A stretch of 64,000 bases of DNA, taken from NCBI RefSeq assembly GCF_000208745.1, contig NC_030858.1:7242335-7306334 (forward strand), read 5' to 3'. Below, one piece after another: positions 24,421-37,903 of the stretch. The notes beneath the pieces are model-generated. The model had not been told where the DNA came from. It saw only the letters and a list, made by a program, of their open reading frames with translations, and made no database searches. Origin of the DNA: Theobroma cacao. Its lineage: Eukaryota; Streptophyta; Magnoliopsida; Malvales; Malvaceae. The stretch's first letter is position 1. Every line of letters starts with the position of its first letter. Position numbers and translations under genes: made by a program.

Positions 24421-27405
24421 TAGGAAAAGAGTTCCATTGAGAAAGTTACCTTTGACCTTTAAAAGTACTAGCATGGCGTGCAATTGTGATGTTTACTTTG
24501 TTTGGATTTGAAGTTAAAATCATGATATTCGAATAAGTTTCCAAAAATGTTATTTGTATTTTGATTTTTTTTTGTCTTTAATTAAGTACAAGTAGAAGCT
24601 CCAAGCAATACTATAATCGAGACACTTTCAACACGTAATAATCAATAAAGAAGAAAAGTGAATAGAATGTTGTGGAAAGACATAAACATATTTACGTAGT
24701 ACTACCTTACATATATATTGGTGCATTTTTGGGCTTCAAACGTACTATTATTATTGATAATGACCATACCAAAAGCTTTTCTAAAAAATCACATAAATCC
24801 AAAAGGGAGCGTGAGATGCACTGGATCAAGCATGCAAGTGGGGTCTTGGGGATGAAGCAAGATGAACCCTAAATCAAATCAAAATTAAAGAGAAATTAAG
24901 CCCAAATTGAAGAAAAGAGGAAAAAAAAAATTTTTCATGTTCACATCGAGGCATGTGGGAATGACCCCACCCGTAGGAACGTTGGTGTGGGTAATGACAG
25001 TACAGCCCGTTTTTCCCGGGACGGAGGTCGCTTTGTCGGGAGGTGGTGTTTGCGGACACTTCTATTTGTAACCATTCGCCAACTTCATGGAACATACAAC
25101 AGCCACGACAACAGAAGAAATTAAGGGGTGCGCACGTTAAGGCCGTTTCACATATACTTTTGCACCTATATGCGTAGGTCGGTAAAAAACAAGACATGTC
25201 AATTTTATTGATGTTGAAAAAAATAATTAATTAATGTGATTGTTTATTTAAGAATGAAAATAATGCCTTCAAAAACTTTTTTTATAATGGTATTTTAATT
25301 ATCCTTAACCTGTATTTATAGACAATTTTTTTTATAATAAATGTGATATTTATAAAATGATTATAATTAATGTACTGTTTTAAAAAATATATATATATGC
25401 AAAGTGTATAAATGAAAACTTATTTTTTATATAATAATTTAATTAATTTTAACATGTATTTATGAACATTCATTAATCGGATTCAAAAAGGAAAACTTTT
25501 TTAAAAATTAGAGTTAATTATGGGGCGTAATAGACAAAACCATCTACGAACCCCTTTAGATTGGAGAGTTGGTGGGTTGATTTTTAAATTAGGTGTCGAT
25601 CCCCAATTATTTAGTTAGCCCTTCCATCTTTTCTTTAAACATATGCCTTTTTATTATCTGTGTTTTGATTTGATATTTGACCAATATAATCACCTGCTTT
25701 AGTTTCTTATTATTAGAGTTGTGAGAATTGTGTGTCGGTATGTGGAAATTTTTTGTGCTAAGTGCGAGAGAGGATATGCAGCTTTCGGTGAGTGGATGGT
25801 TACTTGAAAAAGGGTGAAAAAGATGGTCGATAAAGTTAGTGGGAAAAATAGTAGAAAAATGGGGTAGTAGTTAATTTTAATTAACGGATTTTGTTAAGGG
25901 TTTTTTTCTTCTTTTTATTTTGGATTTGTAAAAGATTTGTTTATTTTTTTTGAAAAAGTGGATTTGTAAAGGATATTAGATGATATCAAAGGACCGAGCT
26001 TCATTTGTCAAAACTTTTTCTTTATTACTTTCACTCTCACAATCTAATAGTGAAACCTACAATTTTTACCTTTTAAATCCTAGGCTTTATCATATTTTAT
26101 GAGGCTTACGATTTCTTCTTTTATCATAGAATTTCTTCGTTTAAAATTATGGCTTTTTGTTATATTTGTTGATGCGAGTTTAATAGAAAATTAAATATTA
26201 AAATGGAATTTTTTTTATAAAATTATATATAGGTGTAAAATTTACAATTATGATCAAACAATCCAATAAGAAAATAGTTAATAAACTTAATATAGACAGT
26301 GTGAAGAATGAAGATATCCACTTTTTCTTATTTAAGCTTCGTAAAATATTAATTAAGTACACTACTAAATTTTACTCATTTTAATTTAATATACTACTAA
26401 TTTTTGTGTTCTTTACTCTCTTTTTTTCCTTTTATGTTAATGTCACATATAGACAATGTTAAGATCAAGGAATTGACACCACCCAAATCTCTCTACATTG
26501 TCGGTGGTGTATGGGAAATATGATTTCAAACTTTCGCATTATATATATATATAAAGCAGTGATGATTAATTGTTCTAATTAGATACTTTTCAAAAGAAAA
26601 ACTAATTACTTATTAAAATTTGTTGTATAGCATCATTATTTCACATGTTTTAGTACATGAAATATTTGTCATTATTTTGACTTGACAAGAGTGTTAAACT
26701 AGGTTTCATATATCTATAAGTATTTAGGACTTCGTTTTCTTTATCCCCCATTTGGTCTCACATCATCCAATAAATGAAGATTGTAGAATGGTTTAAATTA
26801 TGGCGAGGCCCCACTATAATCCCCCTTTGTCTTCTCTCTAGGATTTGCCATAATTATTGGTTTCTTTCTTAAGAACTAATTAAACTCCTATATCTTAGGC
26901 TTGAAAGCATTTGTTCCTATTTTTTTATGTTGTTTATATGTTGGTTATTGCTTTTCGTTTCTTCAAAAAAACGCTAAGAAAAAGCAAAAACAAAAAGTAA
27001 AACGCATTATCATGTTTGAATAGAAACAGACAAATATGTCTAAAATATATCACAAACTCAAGCTTAATTGTTCCATTAGAAATAGAGAATCAGCGTTTTG
27101 TTATTGGAAAAATGTTTAATTTTTTATTTACAAAATTATTCACTTTTAAAAATAAAATGTAAATATAATTACGCTCATGTATCTTTTTATTAATTTAAAG
27201 AGTTATATTTAAATTTATTTTTTAAAATAAAAAATAAAATACAAATAATAAAAATAACCCAATATTGTGTAAATCTCTCAAATACAAAATTTTCTTCATG
27301 ACTCTTTAAAGTCCCAAAATTTATCAAAGTTAATAAAATTAATAAAGTATGTCACGATTAGTTATGAAACTTATAAAGCCATTAATTATATGATGAACTT
27401 GCACT
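24421..27405. other. Intergenic stretch, no gene supported
   Basis: Mostly AT-rich. A block at about 24930-25190 has more G and C and a 107-codon minus-strand frame with no recognisable domain. It could be an old promoter or gene relic but cannot be identified. Confidence 0.45.
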
Positions 27406-27664
27406 CTAGACCTGTTCACAGGTCGGGTTGTTTGCCAAGCTTGTAGGCTCAGTCAAATCGGGTTTTTAACAGAATTTTTAGACTCAGACCTAGCTCGAGA
27501 TTTTATTATATTGATACATTTTTATTTTTATTCAATTTTAATATCGTATATTTGAAATATAATTTTTTAATATTTTAATAATAAATATAATTTAAATGAA
27601 CAAACTATAGACCTAAACGTAGGTTTTGGAGGTTCCAATCAGACTTGCTTGATCCATGAATAGT
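27406..27664. mobile_element. Short MITE with imperfect inverted ends
   Basis: The left end GACCTGTTCACAGGTCGGG and the right end (reverse complement AACTATTCATGGATCAAGC) form imperfect inverted repeats around an AT-rich core. This end pattern, a gacctgttcatggGTCGGG type, is common in plant MITEs. Part of the core (TAATTTAAATGAACAA) recurs near 46615, where a fragment of the same family may lie. Confidence 0.5.
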
Positions 27665-28912
27665 TGCATTCTAAGTTTTTAATATGTGTAATTCTTTTAG
27701 GAATAATCCATAGCTGTTAGAGTTGGTAAATAGGGCATTCACCCTATTGCATTTAACTAATTAAAGCTACAATATTGAAACTATCAATTATGAATATAAG
27801 GATTTATGATATAATTTCTTTTACTTCTTTTTTGGCACAAATGTGTTATAATATGACATATTTGTTTGCTTTTTCCTTTTTTTTTATAATTTTGAAGTAT
27901 AAAATAGTAAGTAATTTTTTATTGTATAATACTTTAAATTAAAATCTTAAATTTTAACTGTTAAAATATTTTTTTGTCCTATTTACTAAACATGTGTTTA
28001 ATTATTAATAAAATTATTCAAAAAAGAGAGTAAAATATTGTATAATATGTGGTGTTCTTCAACGGCCTAAACCATCCCTAATTCCCCAACAAGCTGAGGC
28101 AGACTGATGAAGACTTTCGGAAGAACAGGAGCTGGCTCGCACGTGTAAGAGCAAGGCGACAATTGCATGGAAATGCATGTACTCTTTTGTCAGTATATCA
28201 CTGACGTTATCTACTTGTTCCAACAAGTAAATTGCACATGCCCGACACGATTGAAGCCCCTTTGTCCATTCGATTTAACCCACGACTTTGTCTTTCCCCT
28301 TTCCCAATTAGTTGTCCACCTTTTGTTTTTTTCTTCTCCATTGTCCAGTTCCTTCAAATTTCAAAAAATTTTTTATCTTTATTCAAGATAATTCTCCTAT
28401 ACATTTTATTTGAAATTTTTGAACTCCCAAACGAATTTACAAAATTATTATTAAATTTTTTAAATAAATTATAATATAAATTATTAAGTAAATAAATATG
28501 TGACAACTTATAAATTCCTTTATTGAAAATTTTCATCATCATATAAAATAATAGTGACCGTTTTTATTTGTCTCTCGTTCTATTTTTTTTTTTTTATAAT
28601 TTGCGCCGATCAAGATTAGAAATGTGGAACTTGATGGGATGTCTTATAGCAATGAATGTATGCTCATGACAACGTGGCACATACAACTTTTTGATTTATT
28701 TATTGAGATGACTTACAGCACTAATACTGATTAAAAAATATATTTAATATCTGGCGACAACAAATAGTCATAATAGAATAGAATAGAAAGTCAGCAATCT
28801 AAACTATTTTGATCATTTTTTTATTATAAATCTTTGGGTTCAGATCTTGCCTTCCACAAAGGATTCAAAGTGTCTTGATAATCGTTATAGACTTATAGTC
28901 GTATAATTAGAT
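27665..28912. other. Intergenic stretch, no gene supported
   Basis: AT-rich except about 28050-28350, which is more balanced in base content. Short overlapping frames at 28167-28474 have no recognisable domain. Confidence 0.45.
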
Positions 28913-29293
28913 TAGAGTATGTTTGATTTGATTTTTTTTAATTTAAAAGTTATTATGAAGTTTTTATAAAAAATAATAATTTTTAAAATTAAATTAAAAT
29001 TATTGATAAATTTTTTTTTATAAATTTTAATTTTGATTAAAATTATCATAAAAGATATTTTTTTAAAAAAAGTAATATTGTGATTATTTTTAACAAATAA
29101 GGATATTTTAAAAAACATAAAAATTTTCCTGTGTTTTAAAAAAGAAGAAGAGAAAGCTCTTTTCTGAAGTGTTTCTTGAAAATTTCTTTAAAAAATTTTA
29201 TTTTTTAAGAGTTTCTCAAAATTTTTGTTTGATCTGATTTTTATTTTTAAGAGATTGATAAGTTGAAGAAAAGTTAAACCAAATAGACACTAA
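28913..29293. mobile_element. MITE, family 2, complete copy
   Basis: About 380 bp, ends TTAGAGTATGTTTGATTTGA and, in reverse complement, TTAGTGTCTATTTGGTTTAA. T-runs, then AAAGTTATTATGAAG on the left and AAGAGATTGATAAGTTGAAG on the right, match the two halves of the split copy at 21653-24420. Extremely AT-rich; no coding capacity. Confidence 0.6.
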
Positions 29294-32200
29294 AGTGTAA
29301 TCATTAAACAAAAATAAAAAAAACAGAAAGAGATGTGCCATTTTTATGGCCAAACGACCATTAATATTTTGTATGGTATTATAGTAAAAAATAAAATATT
29401 GAATTGTGCTAAATGATCTCAAATCTAAAAATAAATAAATAATAACAACACATATAAATAATTATTTTCTTAAAAAAAAGGTTTTTATGTTTTATTTGAA
29501 TTATTTCAAGTCATTAGTTTTTTTTCACTTGATTTATTAATATTTCTCTAAAATAAGTGTCAACATAAATAACCCAACAATCTATATGAGACTCACTCAA
29601 AAAGTTTAACCATCAACACCAATCTTAATTAGTTCACTAGAAGCCCATTAGGATTTGTTATGTTAAGTGCATATTTTACTTTAGGTTTTGTGATGTAAGT
29701 TGGAGGGATATTTTTGTTGGTTGCATTTTTAGAATATGATGATAAGTAATTTTCCTTATTTTAATTTTAAAGAATGTTGTTGAAAATATTACTGAAAATT
29801 GTTGTAATGTTTATAATCGGTCGAATTGATCAACATAATTCAGTATTGATTATTTCAAATTTTAAAATATATTTTGATCGATTCAATTATTATTTTATAA
29901 AATATTCAATTAATTCTGTTTTCCAAAATGAGCAAGAACCCAAGCCTGGCTGCCACATTGGCACACAGCTCTTTGAACTGCATGCACATGTAGAATGAAG
30001 CTAATTTTTGCCACTTGTTGGTGTAGAGAAAAATTTTGCTTTCTGAAAACATCAAAACGTTGCTAAATAAAGCATGAGTCCTTGCTTCAAGGTACAAGGA
30101 ACATCGCTATTCTCAAATTCAGACAAGTTTTGACAAAGGAGCACCCACTTCTAATCTAGAAGGGAACAAGGGGATAGAAAAAAAAACCAGATCGAGCCGA
30201 ACTCGTTTGTATTTACATATCCAGACTTTGAGGGAGGCCTTTGGTAGCTAATGCTTTCATCAAAATCAACAAACTTTCCCTCAGTTCTTCATTCAAAACT
30301 GTCTCTTGAACTTAAAATCTTTGGGTTGGCAGTAGCCAATTTCAGTTTGCAATCTTCTATCTCAACAAGTTCTGTAACAGAAGAATGCCAGCAGCCTCAT
30401 TCTGAAAGTGTAAGGCAGGAGAAATAAATTTTTAAAATAGTTGAAGTCCACTAAACCAAAGACATGTTCAAGGTAAAAACAACCAATAGGAATAATCCAA
30501 AAACACCCATCTACACCAATCCAACGTCCCATGCATTTTTGTGGATATCAATCACTTCAAACCTCTTCCTTTGTGGAGTACAAACAAGTCAATTTTTTGT
30601 CTATATTTATTTATCTTGGATAAAAAAAGAGTGGAAAGGAACAGGATAGAATGAATACTTCTCGATGTTATTACAACTCCATTATAGGATGATAAGCAAA
30701 TGGCCGAAAACATCAGGTCTCATTGGTCATAGATAGATGCAAAATGTAAGCCAGCTTTTAGGGTCCAGAATGTTAGCAAAACTGGTTTCAAAGAAATTCA
30801 TTGTCCATACACTTACCAGGCAGCGGACATGAAGAATTTGCCTCTTGGAGGAGCGCAAAACGCAATAATTAGACCCACCCAGAAGTTGTTGGTCTTTTCT
30901 GAAACTCTATAGCTTGGATCTTTGGTTCTATTCTATTCTACCCAAAGTAAATAAGGGCGAATTTCACCGCTAGTGTGTTTTTTTGGGCCCAACAGCAACT
31001 GCCCGGGGCCAACCCCTCTGAGAGATCTATAGTTTATTGGTACGAACCATTGCCAGTAAGCCTAGTATTCTGTATTCTCAATGAATGTTAAGGAGGGTGG
31101 GCCAAGTGCAGCAGGGAACTAACCTCATCCGACAGCTAATGCCCCCATAGTCCATCCCACCTACATAGGTTATGTGCAATTTCCATCTCTCCTTTTGGAG
31201 TTTGGATGCACCCAGCAATTTCAAATTGGGGCCATTTCCCCATTGTTTTTCACTTGAAAAGGGATTCAAATTTTATTTTTTAAAAATAATTATTGAATTC
31301 AAGTACATTATTTTATATATTTCGATAATTAGTGTGGTCTATAGCTTTTGTTTTGCAGTGAAGGTAGAAGAAATCTAGATAAAAGTAGAGTCGTTGGAAA
31401 TGATCAAGATTTAAATTTGGAAATAAACTTGATAATTACTAAATTAATTATGAATACGTGTAAAGCTTAATTAGACATAGTATTTATAATGCAAAGCACA
31501 ACTTTTATAGCTAAACAAAAAAATTAGGGTTTAAATTCTATAAAAAGTATAAAATGAGTTTTTGAAAATTTAAAAATATGAAGTAACAACAATATTGAAG
31601 ACATAAGAAATGTATCTAATGAAATTGCTGGATGAATGGATATAGTTTAAACCTACCAGTTCTAGGCAACATTAAGACTTTGTGATCTCAAATAAATATA
31701 AGGTCAGTTAAATTACCAATGGTGTGACTGAAAACAGTAGGTTCCTAACTTGAAAATTAAGTAGAAAGGTTTGTTTTGTGACTTGAATTTTGACTGTCTG
31801 AAGAACCTACCTTAGACTGTGCTTCATTTTATTTAATTTATTTTGTTGGAGCACTGCAATTTTCTTCTCTTGTTATGATCAAGTCTAATGGAAAGAAACG
31901 AGATCGCACCTAACTATAACTTGAATTATGGCTGCTTTAAAGATATTTAGTTGATAATTCTCTTCAAATCAAGTACTCAAAAAGCAAAAGTTCTTTAGCC
32001 ATGCCCCTTTCTCTGTACCCTTTTAATAACACTCAATTAATTTCCCAAAAGTTATTGCAATTTCTAAGAGTTATTGGCTTTTGGAGGTGCAATATTTCTA
32101 ATAAAAATGGACGGTGTATTTAAGGGGGGAAAAGGAGATAGAAGGAAGGAAAGAGATTATAGGTAGATTAAGTTCTACGATTGGACTAAAATCTTTTCAT

Positions 32201-32900
32201 GATAATAATCTATTTACTTAGATTTTGTATGGTTCTTTGTAGTTTGGAGGTGGCTTATAATTGTAACTATCCATAGAGTAACAAGTCATAGGAACATGGA
32301 AAACTCGCTAAAAAGATACTAGCAGCCATGGCCTGCCTGCCTCTGATAGCAAATGGGTTTTGAAACTCGCTAGGAAAGCAAAAACAAAACCACCCCAAAC
32401 CTTAATAAAAGTTGGACTGAACTCAGGGGGAAGGGGGGTAGAGGCGTATCAATGGATTCAAGGATGGGATGCCGTTGGGCTAACCATCCCCAAAAGCAAA
32501 CACAGAAAATTCGCAAATCCCAGCCTCCATGTGGACCCTCACCTATAAAAATGTCCCATTATGATTCGGTGGGCTACGGTCTCCACGCTCTACACGTCTC
32601 TTCAACTCACCCTAGGACTACGACTAGCAAATAGAAAATAAATTAAAAAAGAGTGGTTTTGGGGTTGGGGGTGGGGTGGGCTGGCATTGTGGTCCGTTTC
32701 GTGCATAGATCAAAGTCATAGAGTTGGTTTTTTGTGGTGCAAACCATGAGGAGCCAATAAGGAACCGGAAAAAAGGGTTTCAAGTATTTGAGTAGGAAAG
32801 CCGATTGGGATTGGAGTAATGGACCTCCTCTCCCCCACTACCCTCTCTCCCCTTTAAAAGTCCAATACCCAAAAATAAAAATAATGACCCTATCCCTTTT
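29294..32900. other. Intergenic region upstream of the DAYSLEEPER-like gene
   Basis: No gene could be supported. About 29940-31250 is less AT-rich than its surroundings and has short stretches that read like protein on the minus strand (about 30240-30400), but with stops and no identifiable domain. From about 32300 the base content rises toward the promoter of the next gene. Confidence 0.4.
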
Positions 32901-32999
32901 TTAATTTTAATCTCAATCTCACCCCACATTACCTTATCCCCAAAAGTCCCATCCCAACAACTACGCCTCTCCTTTCAGGTCCAATTAGCCCTTTCGGGT

Positions 33000-33161
33000 C
33001 TGTTCGAAGCCCAAACTACCTCCTTCTCTCTCTCTCCTTCCCCCCTCTCTCTCTCTCTCCTCCCCCTCTTTCTCCCTGCAAAACCCTAGATCTCTCGGCC
33101 TTCAAAGCGCTTTCCGGGCTTCAAACCGCTCCCAGATCGCTTCTCTTTCGGTTTTTGAGAG
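33000..33161 (+). other. Non-coding first exon (5' UTR) of the DAYSLEEPER-like gene
   Basis: A CT-rich leader (33025-33075) and AAACCCTAG lead to a good donor, GAGAG|GTAAAAATC, with GT at 33162. An acceptor such as TATATTATAG (34821-34830) or GCTGTCAG lies just before the coding exon, giving a 5' UTR intron of about 1.7 kb. Inferred from sequence; the transcription start is approximate. Confidence 0.55.
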
Positions 33162-34889
33162 GTAAAAATCATATGCGCTACCTAATTTTTCTGTTGATTT
33201 CTTTGACCCTAATTTCGTTTTTTTTCCTTTTTGTTTTTGAGGTTTGCTTTTTTTTTTTTATCATTGTTATTTTTGGTTAGTGTTTGGGTTTCTTTGTGCT
33301 TTTTTTCCTTTGTGTTGATTTTGGGCTTGATTTTTGAGGTTTTATGTTCCAGTGTTTGAGAATTACGGTGACTGCTGCTTCGATTATGTGACAAACATGA
33401 GAGATTGTTGGTTTCTTGTCTTTATAGTTATGGAAGTTAAAGAGTTTGTTTTAAATGTAATGAATTGCTTGTCATATGGCTTTGTTTTCCTTGTTACAGG
33501 CTCGATGGGTCTGTCCTTTTGAGTTTTGATGATCTGGGTGGGTACTGGAAGTAGATTCCTATTTTCCTCTGTGCGTTAATGGGTTATTGTTTGTGTTGTT
33601 GATCTGGGCAAACATGGGTTTTTTCTTTAGCTTTATCCTTTTTGATCTGGGCAGATGTGTTTAATCTTGAAACTGAATTGGGTTTCGGTTTGTTTGATCT
33701 GGGCTTTTCTTTTTGTTTGTTTTTTTCGATAATTTTTTTTGAAACCCTAGATCTACTTTTTTTCCATTGTAAACTTTGTCAGATGTTATCAGTGAAGCCC
33801 ATTTAGATGTGTAAATGCCTATTTTAACCCTGGTCCGGGAGGTGGGCCCGTTTGACTTGTATCTAGTCATGTTAATTTTTGGCATGTGATTTGGTTTTGA
33901 ATTGGACCCACCGGATAGTTGGCCCAGGCCCAATTATTCCTTGACCCAGTGGTCCAACTTGTATCTTGTGAGTGAGACGGACTGCAAGCTGGCGCGCCTT
34001 TTACAACCAAGCTTTGAGAAAAAGGAAAAAACAGCAAGAAGCTAGTTTCAATTCTCATATATTAACAGCCAAGTTTATGGAACCTAAAAACAATCCAACT
34101 GTTGACAGTATTTCTTAAATCTAATTTGGCCCACGAGCCGAAGGAGACATAGGTAAGAAAGAAAAACCTATAATTCTAAATGTTCAAGTGCAAATTAAGG
34201 AGAGTACATTAGTTGTTAACTTAATTAGATCATATCCACACAAAGTTTTAATGTCTTTATTATGGAACATATCACAAAGACAACAACTATTCTTGTGATT
34301 TCAACAGCTAGAATAAAATTTTTGTTGCATATGTTAAATAGGTGTTGCTGATAATAGAGTCTTGTTTGGTTCTCTTTTTCTTTTCTCCCAATAAAAGCAG
34401 CTCTTATTTGTAATCCTGGATTGCAAACTCATGGGTATAGGATGTTTGGCATGCACATCCTGTGTAATAGTGAAATGTTATAGCTTATGAAGAGTACCGT
34501 TTTACATCAACTATACCTATAGCAACTGCAATGTGATTTGTTATCCTTACAACAGTGAGGGTATGTCCAACAGCCTTTACTCCAATCCTGATTGTCTTGC
34601 AGTTTAAAGTTGAAATGAATAAAGGCTCATTTTCTTTTCCCTAGAAGCTCTTGGTATATAATATCCCACTGTGTAATGGGCTTTATGCCCCACATCCTCC
34701 TCCTCGCTGTCTATGTATGAAATCAGATAGATTGCTTTTGCAAAACCTCATCATTTACTTTATTTTATAGCATCCAATTTATGCTACTCATAATGTTACT
34801 TTGAACTACTTTTTTATTAATATATTATAGATAGGTATTTTGGATTCTTGTGTAAAGTTTCTTTTGCTGTCAGCAGCAGGGTTTACTTC

Positions 34890-36911
34890 ATGACAGAAAT
34901 GGCGGAGATGGCACTAATGGAAACAACCCCGGAGGAGAATAACAATCAGCTGGCCACTCCTGAAACGCAGCCTAACAAGCGAAGGAAAAAGAAGTCTATA
35001 GTTTGGGAGTACTTTACCATTGAAACCGTGAGTGCTGGATGTAGAAGAGCGTGCTGTAAGCGTTGCAAGCAAAGTTTTGCTTATAGCACTGGTTCCAAGG
35101 TAGCAGGTACCAGCCATCTCAAACGTCACATTGCCAAAGGAACCTGTCCAGCACTCATACGTGACCAAGATAACAATCAATTGACTCCATATAACCCAAG
35201 GATGGGTGGAAGTGAACCACCAAAGCGACGCTATAGGTCTCCCAGTTCACCTTACATTCCATTTGATCAGGACCGTTGCCGCCATGAAATTGCAAAGATG
35301 ATTATCATGCATGATTACCCTCTTCACATGGTTGAGCATCCTGGGTTCATAGCTTTTGTTCAAAATCTTCAGCCTCGGTTTGACAAGGTGAGTTTTAACA
35401 CTGTCCAAGGGGACTGTGTCGCAACTTACCTGAGGGAAAAGCAAAGCCTCATGAAGTTTATTGAGGGTATTCCTGGACGCTTTTGTCTTACCCTGGACAT
35501 GTGGACTTCAAATCAAACACTGGGTTATGTGTTTATATGTGGACACTTCATTGATAGTGACTGGAAGTTGAATAGACGGATTCTCAATGTCATAATGGAA
35601 CCGTATCCTGATTCCGATTCTGCTCTAAGTCATGCTGTTGCTGCTTGCCTGTCAGACTGGAGTTTGGAGGGCAAGTTCTTTTCCCTCACCTTCAATCACC
35701 CACCAAGTGAAGCTGGGCTGGAATATCTTAGGCCTTTACTCTGCATTAAGAATCCCCTTATTTTTAATGGTCAGCTTTTACTTGGAAATTGCATTGCTCG
35801 TACTCTTAGCAGCATGGCAAAGGATGTGCTTGGAGCTGGGCAAGAGATCATCAAGAAAATTCGTGATAGTGTAAAATACGTGAAGGCATCAGAATCCCAT
35901 GATGATAAGTTTGTTCAAGTTAAAAACCAGCTTCAAGTGCCAAGTGAAAAAAGCCTATTTCTTGATAATCAAACTCAATGGAACACGACATACCAAATGC
36001 TTGCGGCTGCTTCTGAATTGAAGGAAGTGTTTAGCTGTTTGGATACTTCTGATCCTGATTATAAGCTAGCCCCATCAATGGAAGACTGGAAGGTGGTCGA
36101 GACTTTATGCACTTTCTTGAAACCTCTCTTTGATGCTGTCAACATCCTTACAACTACAACTAACCCTACTGCAATTACATTCTTTCATGAGGCATGGAAA
36201 ATACATGCAGACTTAGGTCGTTCAATCACAGGTGAGGACCCCTTCATCAGCAACCTTGCTAAATCAATGCTAGAAAAGATTGATAAGTACTGGAAGGATT
36301 GTAGCCTGGTTTTGGCAATTGCAGTAGTCATGGATCCTCGATTCAAAATGAAGCTTGTTGAGTTCAGTTTCACAAAAATCTATGGTGATGATGCTCCCAC
36401 GTATATCAAAATTGTTGATGATGGAATTCACGAGCTCTTTCTTGAATATGTGGCACTTCCACTGCCTCTGACGCCAACTTATGCAGAAGAAGGAAATGCT
36501 GGAAACAATGGAAAGACTGAAGATTCTCATCAAGGGAATCTTCTTTCAGACCATGGACTTACTGATTTTGATGTCTACATTATGGAGACTACTAGCCAGC
36601 AGATGAAATCTGAGCTGGATCAGTATCTGGAGGAGTCCTTGCTGCCTCGTGTCCAAGAGTTTGATGTGTTAGGTTGGTGGAAGCTGAACAAACTGAAGTA
36701 TCCAACTCTTTCAAAGATGGCTCGTGACATTTTGTCGATCCCAGTATCAGCTGCTGCTCCTGAGTCAGTCTTTGATATTGTAGACAAGCAACTGGATCAG
36801 TACCGTAGCTCCTTGCGACCAGAGACAGTGGAAGCCCTAATCTGTGCTAAGGATTGGCTTCATTATGGATCAACTGAAGTTTCAAATGCACTTGTTAAAA
36901 TGGAATTTTAG
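34890..36911 (+). CDS. DAYSLEEPER: BED zinc-finger, hAT-derived protein (DAYSLEEPER ortholog)
   Basis: A single coding exon of 673 residues. An in-frame extension begins at a TTG codon upstream, but the first ATG is at 34890. Domains in order: an acidic N-terminus with the motif ETQPNKRRKKKS (basic cluster, residues 30-35, likely nuclear signal); a BED zinc finger with C56-x2-C59 and H76-x3-H80; a degenerate hAT transposase core with LDMWTS (Asp203); and a C-terminal hAT dimerisation region around W596, ending in YRSSLRPETVEALICAKDWL. The N-terminal block closely resembles Arabidopsis DAYSLEEPER, a domesticated transposase that binds DNA and is needed for normal development. The usual CAHxLNL segment is CIARTLS here (C301) and the usual TRWNSTY is TQWNTTY (Q363), which fits loss of transposition. 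Confidence in family is high, in strict orthology moderate. Confidence 0.93.
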   Translation: MTEMAEMALMETTPEENNNQLATPETQPNKRRKKKSIVWEYFTIETVSAGCRRACCKRCKQSFAYSTGSKVAGTSHLKRHIAKGTCPALIRDQDNNQLTPYNPRMGGSEPPKRRYRSPSSPYIPFDQDRCRHEIAKMIIMHDYPLHMVEHPGFIAFVQNLQPRFDKVSFNTVQGDCVATYLREKQSLMKFIEGIPGRFCLTLDMWTSNQTLGYVFICGHFIDSDWKLNRRILNVIMEPYPDSDSALSHAVAACLSDWSLEGKFFSLTFNHPPSEAGLEYLRPLLCIKNPLIFNGQLLLGNCIARTLSSMAKDVLGAGQEIIKKIRDSVKYVKASESHDDKFVQVKNQLQVPSEKSLFLDNQTQWNTTYQMLAAASELKEVFSCLDTSDPDYKLAPSMEDWKVVETLCTFLKPLFDAVNILTTTTNPTAITFFHEAWKIHADLGRSITGEDPFISNLAKSMLEKIDKYWKDCSLVLAIAVVMDPRFKMKLVEFSFTKIYGDDAPTYIKIVDDGIHELFLEYVALPLPLTPTYAEEGNAGNNGKTEDSHQGNLLSDHGLTDFDVYIMETTSQQMKSELDQYLEESLLPRVQEFDVLGWWKLNKLKYPTLSKMARDILSIPVSAAAPESVFDIVDKQLDQYRSSLRPETVEALICAKDWLHYGSTEVSNALVKMEF

Positions 36912-37503
36912 ATGTAGGTCTTACATCCATCAGAGTATCATGTTTATGATGGTAGGTTGCCGTGTTGGACATATTTAGTCTTCTATTTGTACAATTAGAA
37001 AGAATTGTATGGATGCTTAAGACATCAAAACTTAATCGCTAGAGTAGTTTTTCCTATTGCATGCTTCTTTGAAGGTTGTACAGGGCACGAAGAGTCTTAA
37101 GTCCAACACCAAGTAGGCTTTTAGCAGGGTTATGGACTAGTGACTAGTCTTTAAGCTCCTGTACATCTATTTGGTTGTAGGGTATCCTGTCTTTTGCCTC
37201 TTACTAGTTAGTAATAATTTTCTCAACATTTTATGGGTGTGCAGTGCAGATTTGCATATTTGCATTTTGCTCTGAGTCGAGCCGTTGAAACAACACAATC
37301 TCAAGTCATTGTGACTTGCATCTCCCCATTCAGTTGTGCTCATCAAGTTTGAGCTCAGTATATCAAGACAGCATAAAAATATAAAGGAAATACAATCTGT
37401 ATGACTATGACATTTTTGGGTTGCTTTGATTGCACCAAGTCATGCCAAGCTAATCTTCTGATACTATTGCTACTGGCGTTTGCCAACCATTTGTTTAGTT
37501 TCG
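36912..37503 (+). other. 3' UTR of the DAYSLEEPER-like gene and spacer
   Basis: Sequence after the TAG stop without a coding frame. The 3' UTR and the promoter of the next gene share less than 1 kb (stop 36911 to next ATG 37904), so the two genes are close and in the same direction. Confidence 0.5.
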
Positions 37504-37508
37504 TTTTC

Positions 37509-37578
37509 GGCCCAAAATCAATTTATTTGTTCATCTAATTATAAACTTTGCCACCTTAGGCCCAAGTCGTTAGGCCCA
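37509..37578 (+). promoter_or_regulatory. Three GGCCCA (site II) motifs upstream of SNAP43
   Basis: GGCCCA occurs at 37509-37514, 37559-37564 and 37573-37578. In plants such motifs bind TCP-type factors and mark promoters of growth-linked housekeeping genes. The position 330-400 bp before the ATG fits a core promoter followed by a CT-rich leader (37735-37800). Confidence 0.5.
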
Positions 37579-37903
37579 GAACCTGCCTTTCTTTCAGTTC
37601 TTCCCTCTTTCCCTTGTATATTTTTTCTTCTTCGCGACACCGCGAATCGTCGTTCCTGTCTCTCTCCCGCCTCCGTTGAGCTCGCCGCCGGTTTTGCTTC
37701 GGCACACCACGCAAAACCCAGTAATATTCTTTTCTTTCCTTTCTTCCTTTCTCCCTATCTCTTTCTTTCTCCGCCCCTCTCTTTCAATTCTCTCTCTGTC
37801 TCTAACTGAAATTCACTTCTTCTCTGTTTTTTTTTTTTTTTAAATTCGCCGGATGATTAAATAAGAGGATTAACTAAAGAGAAGTGGAGGGTCAGAGCTG
37901 AAG

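Noticed and set aside
24874..25197. 107-codon minus-strand frame in a GC-richer block
   Set aside because: No recognisable motif, splice context or neighbours; possible gene relic but not supportable.
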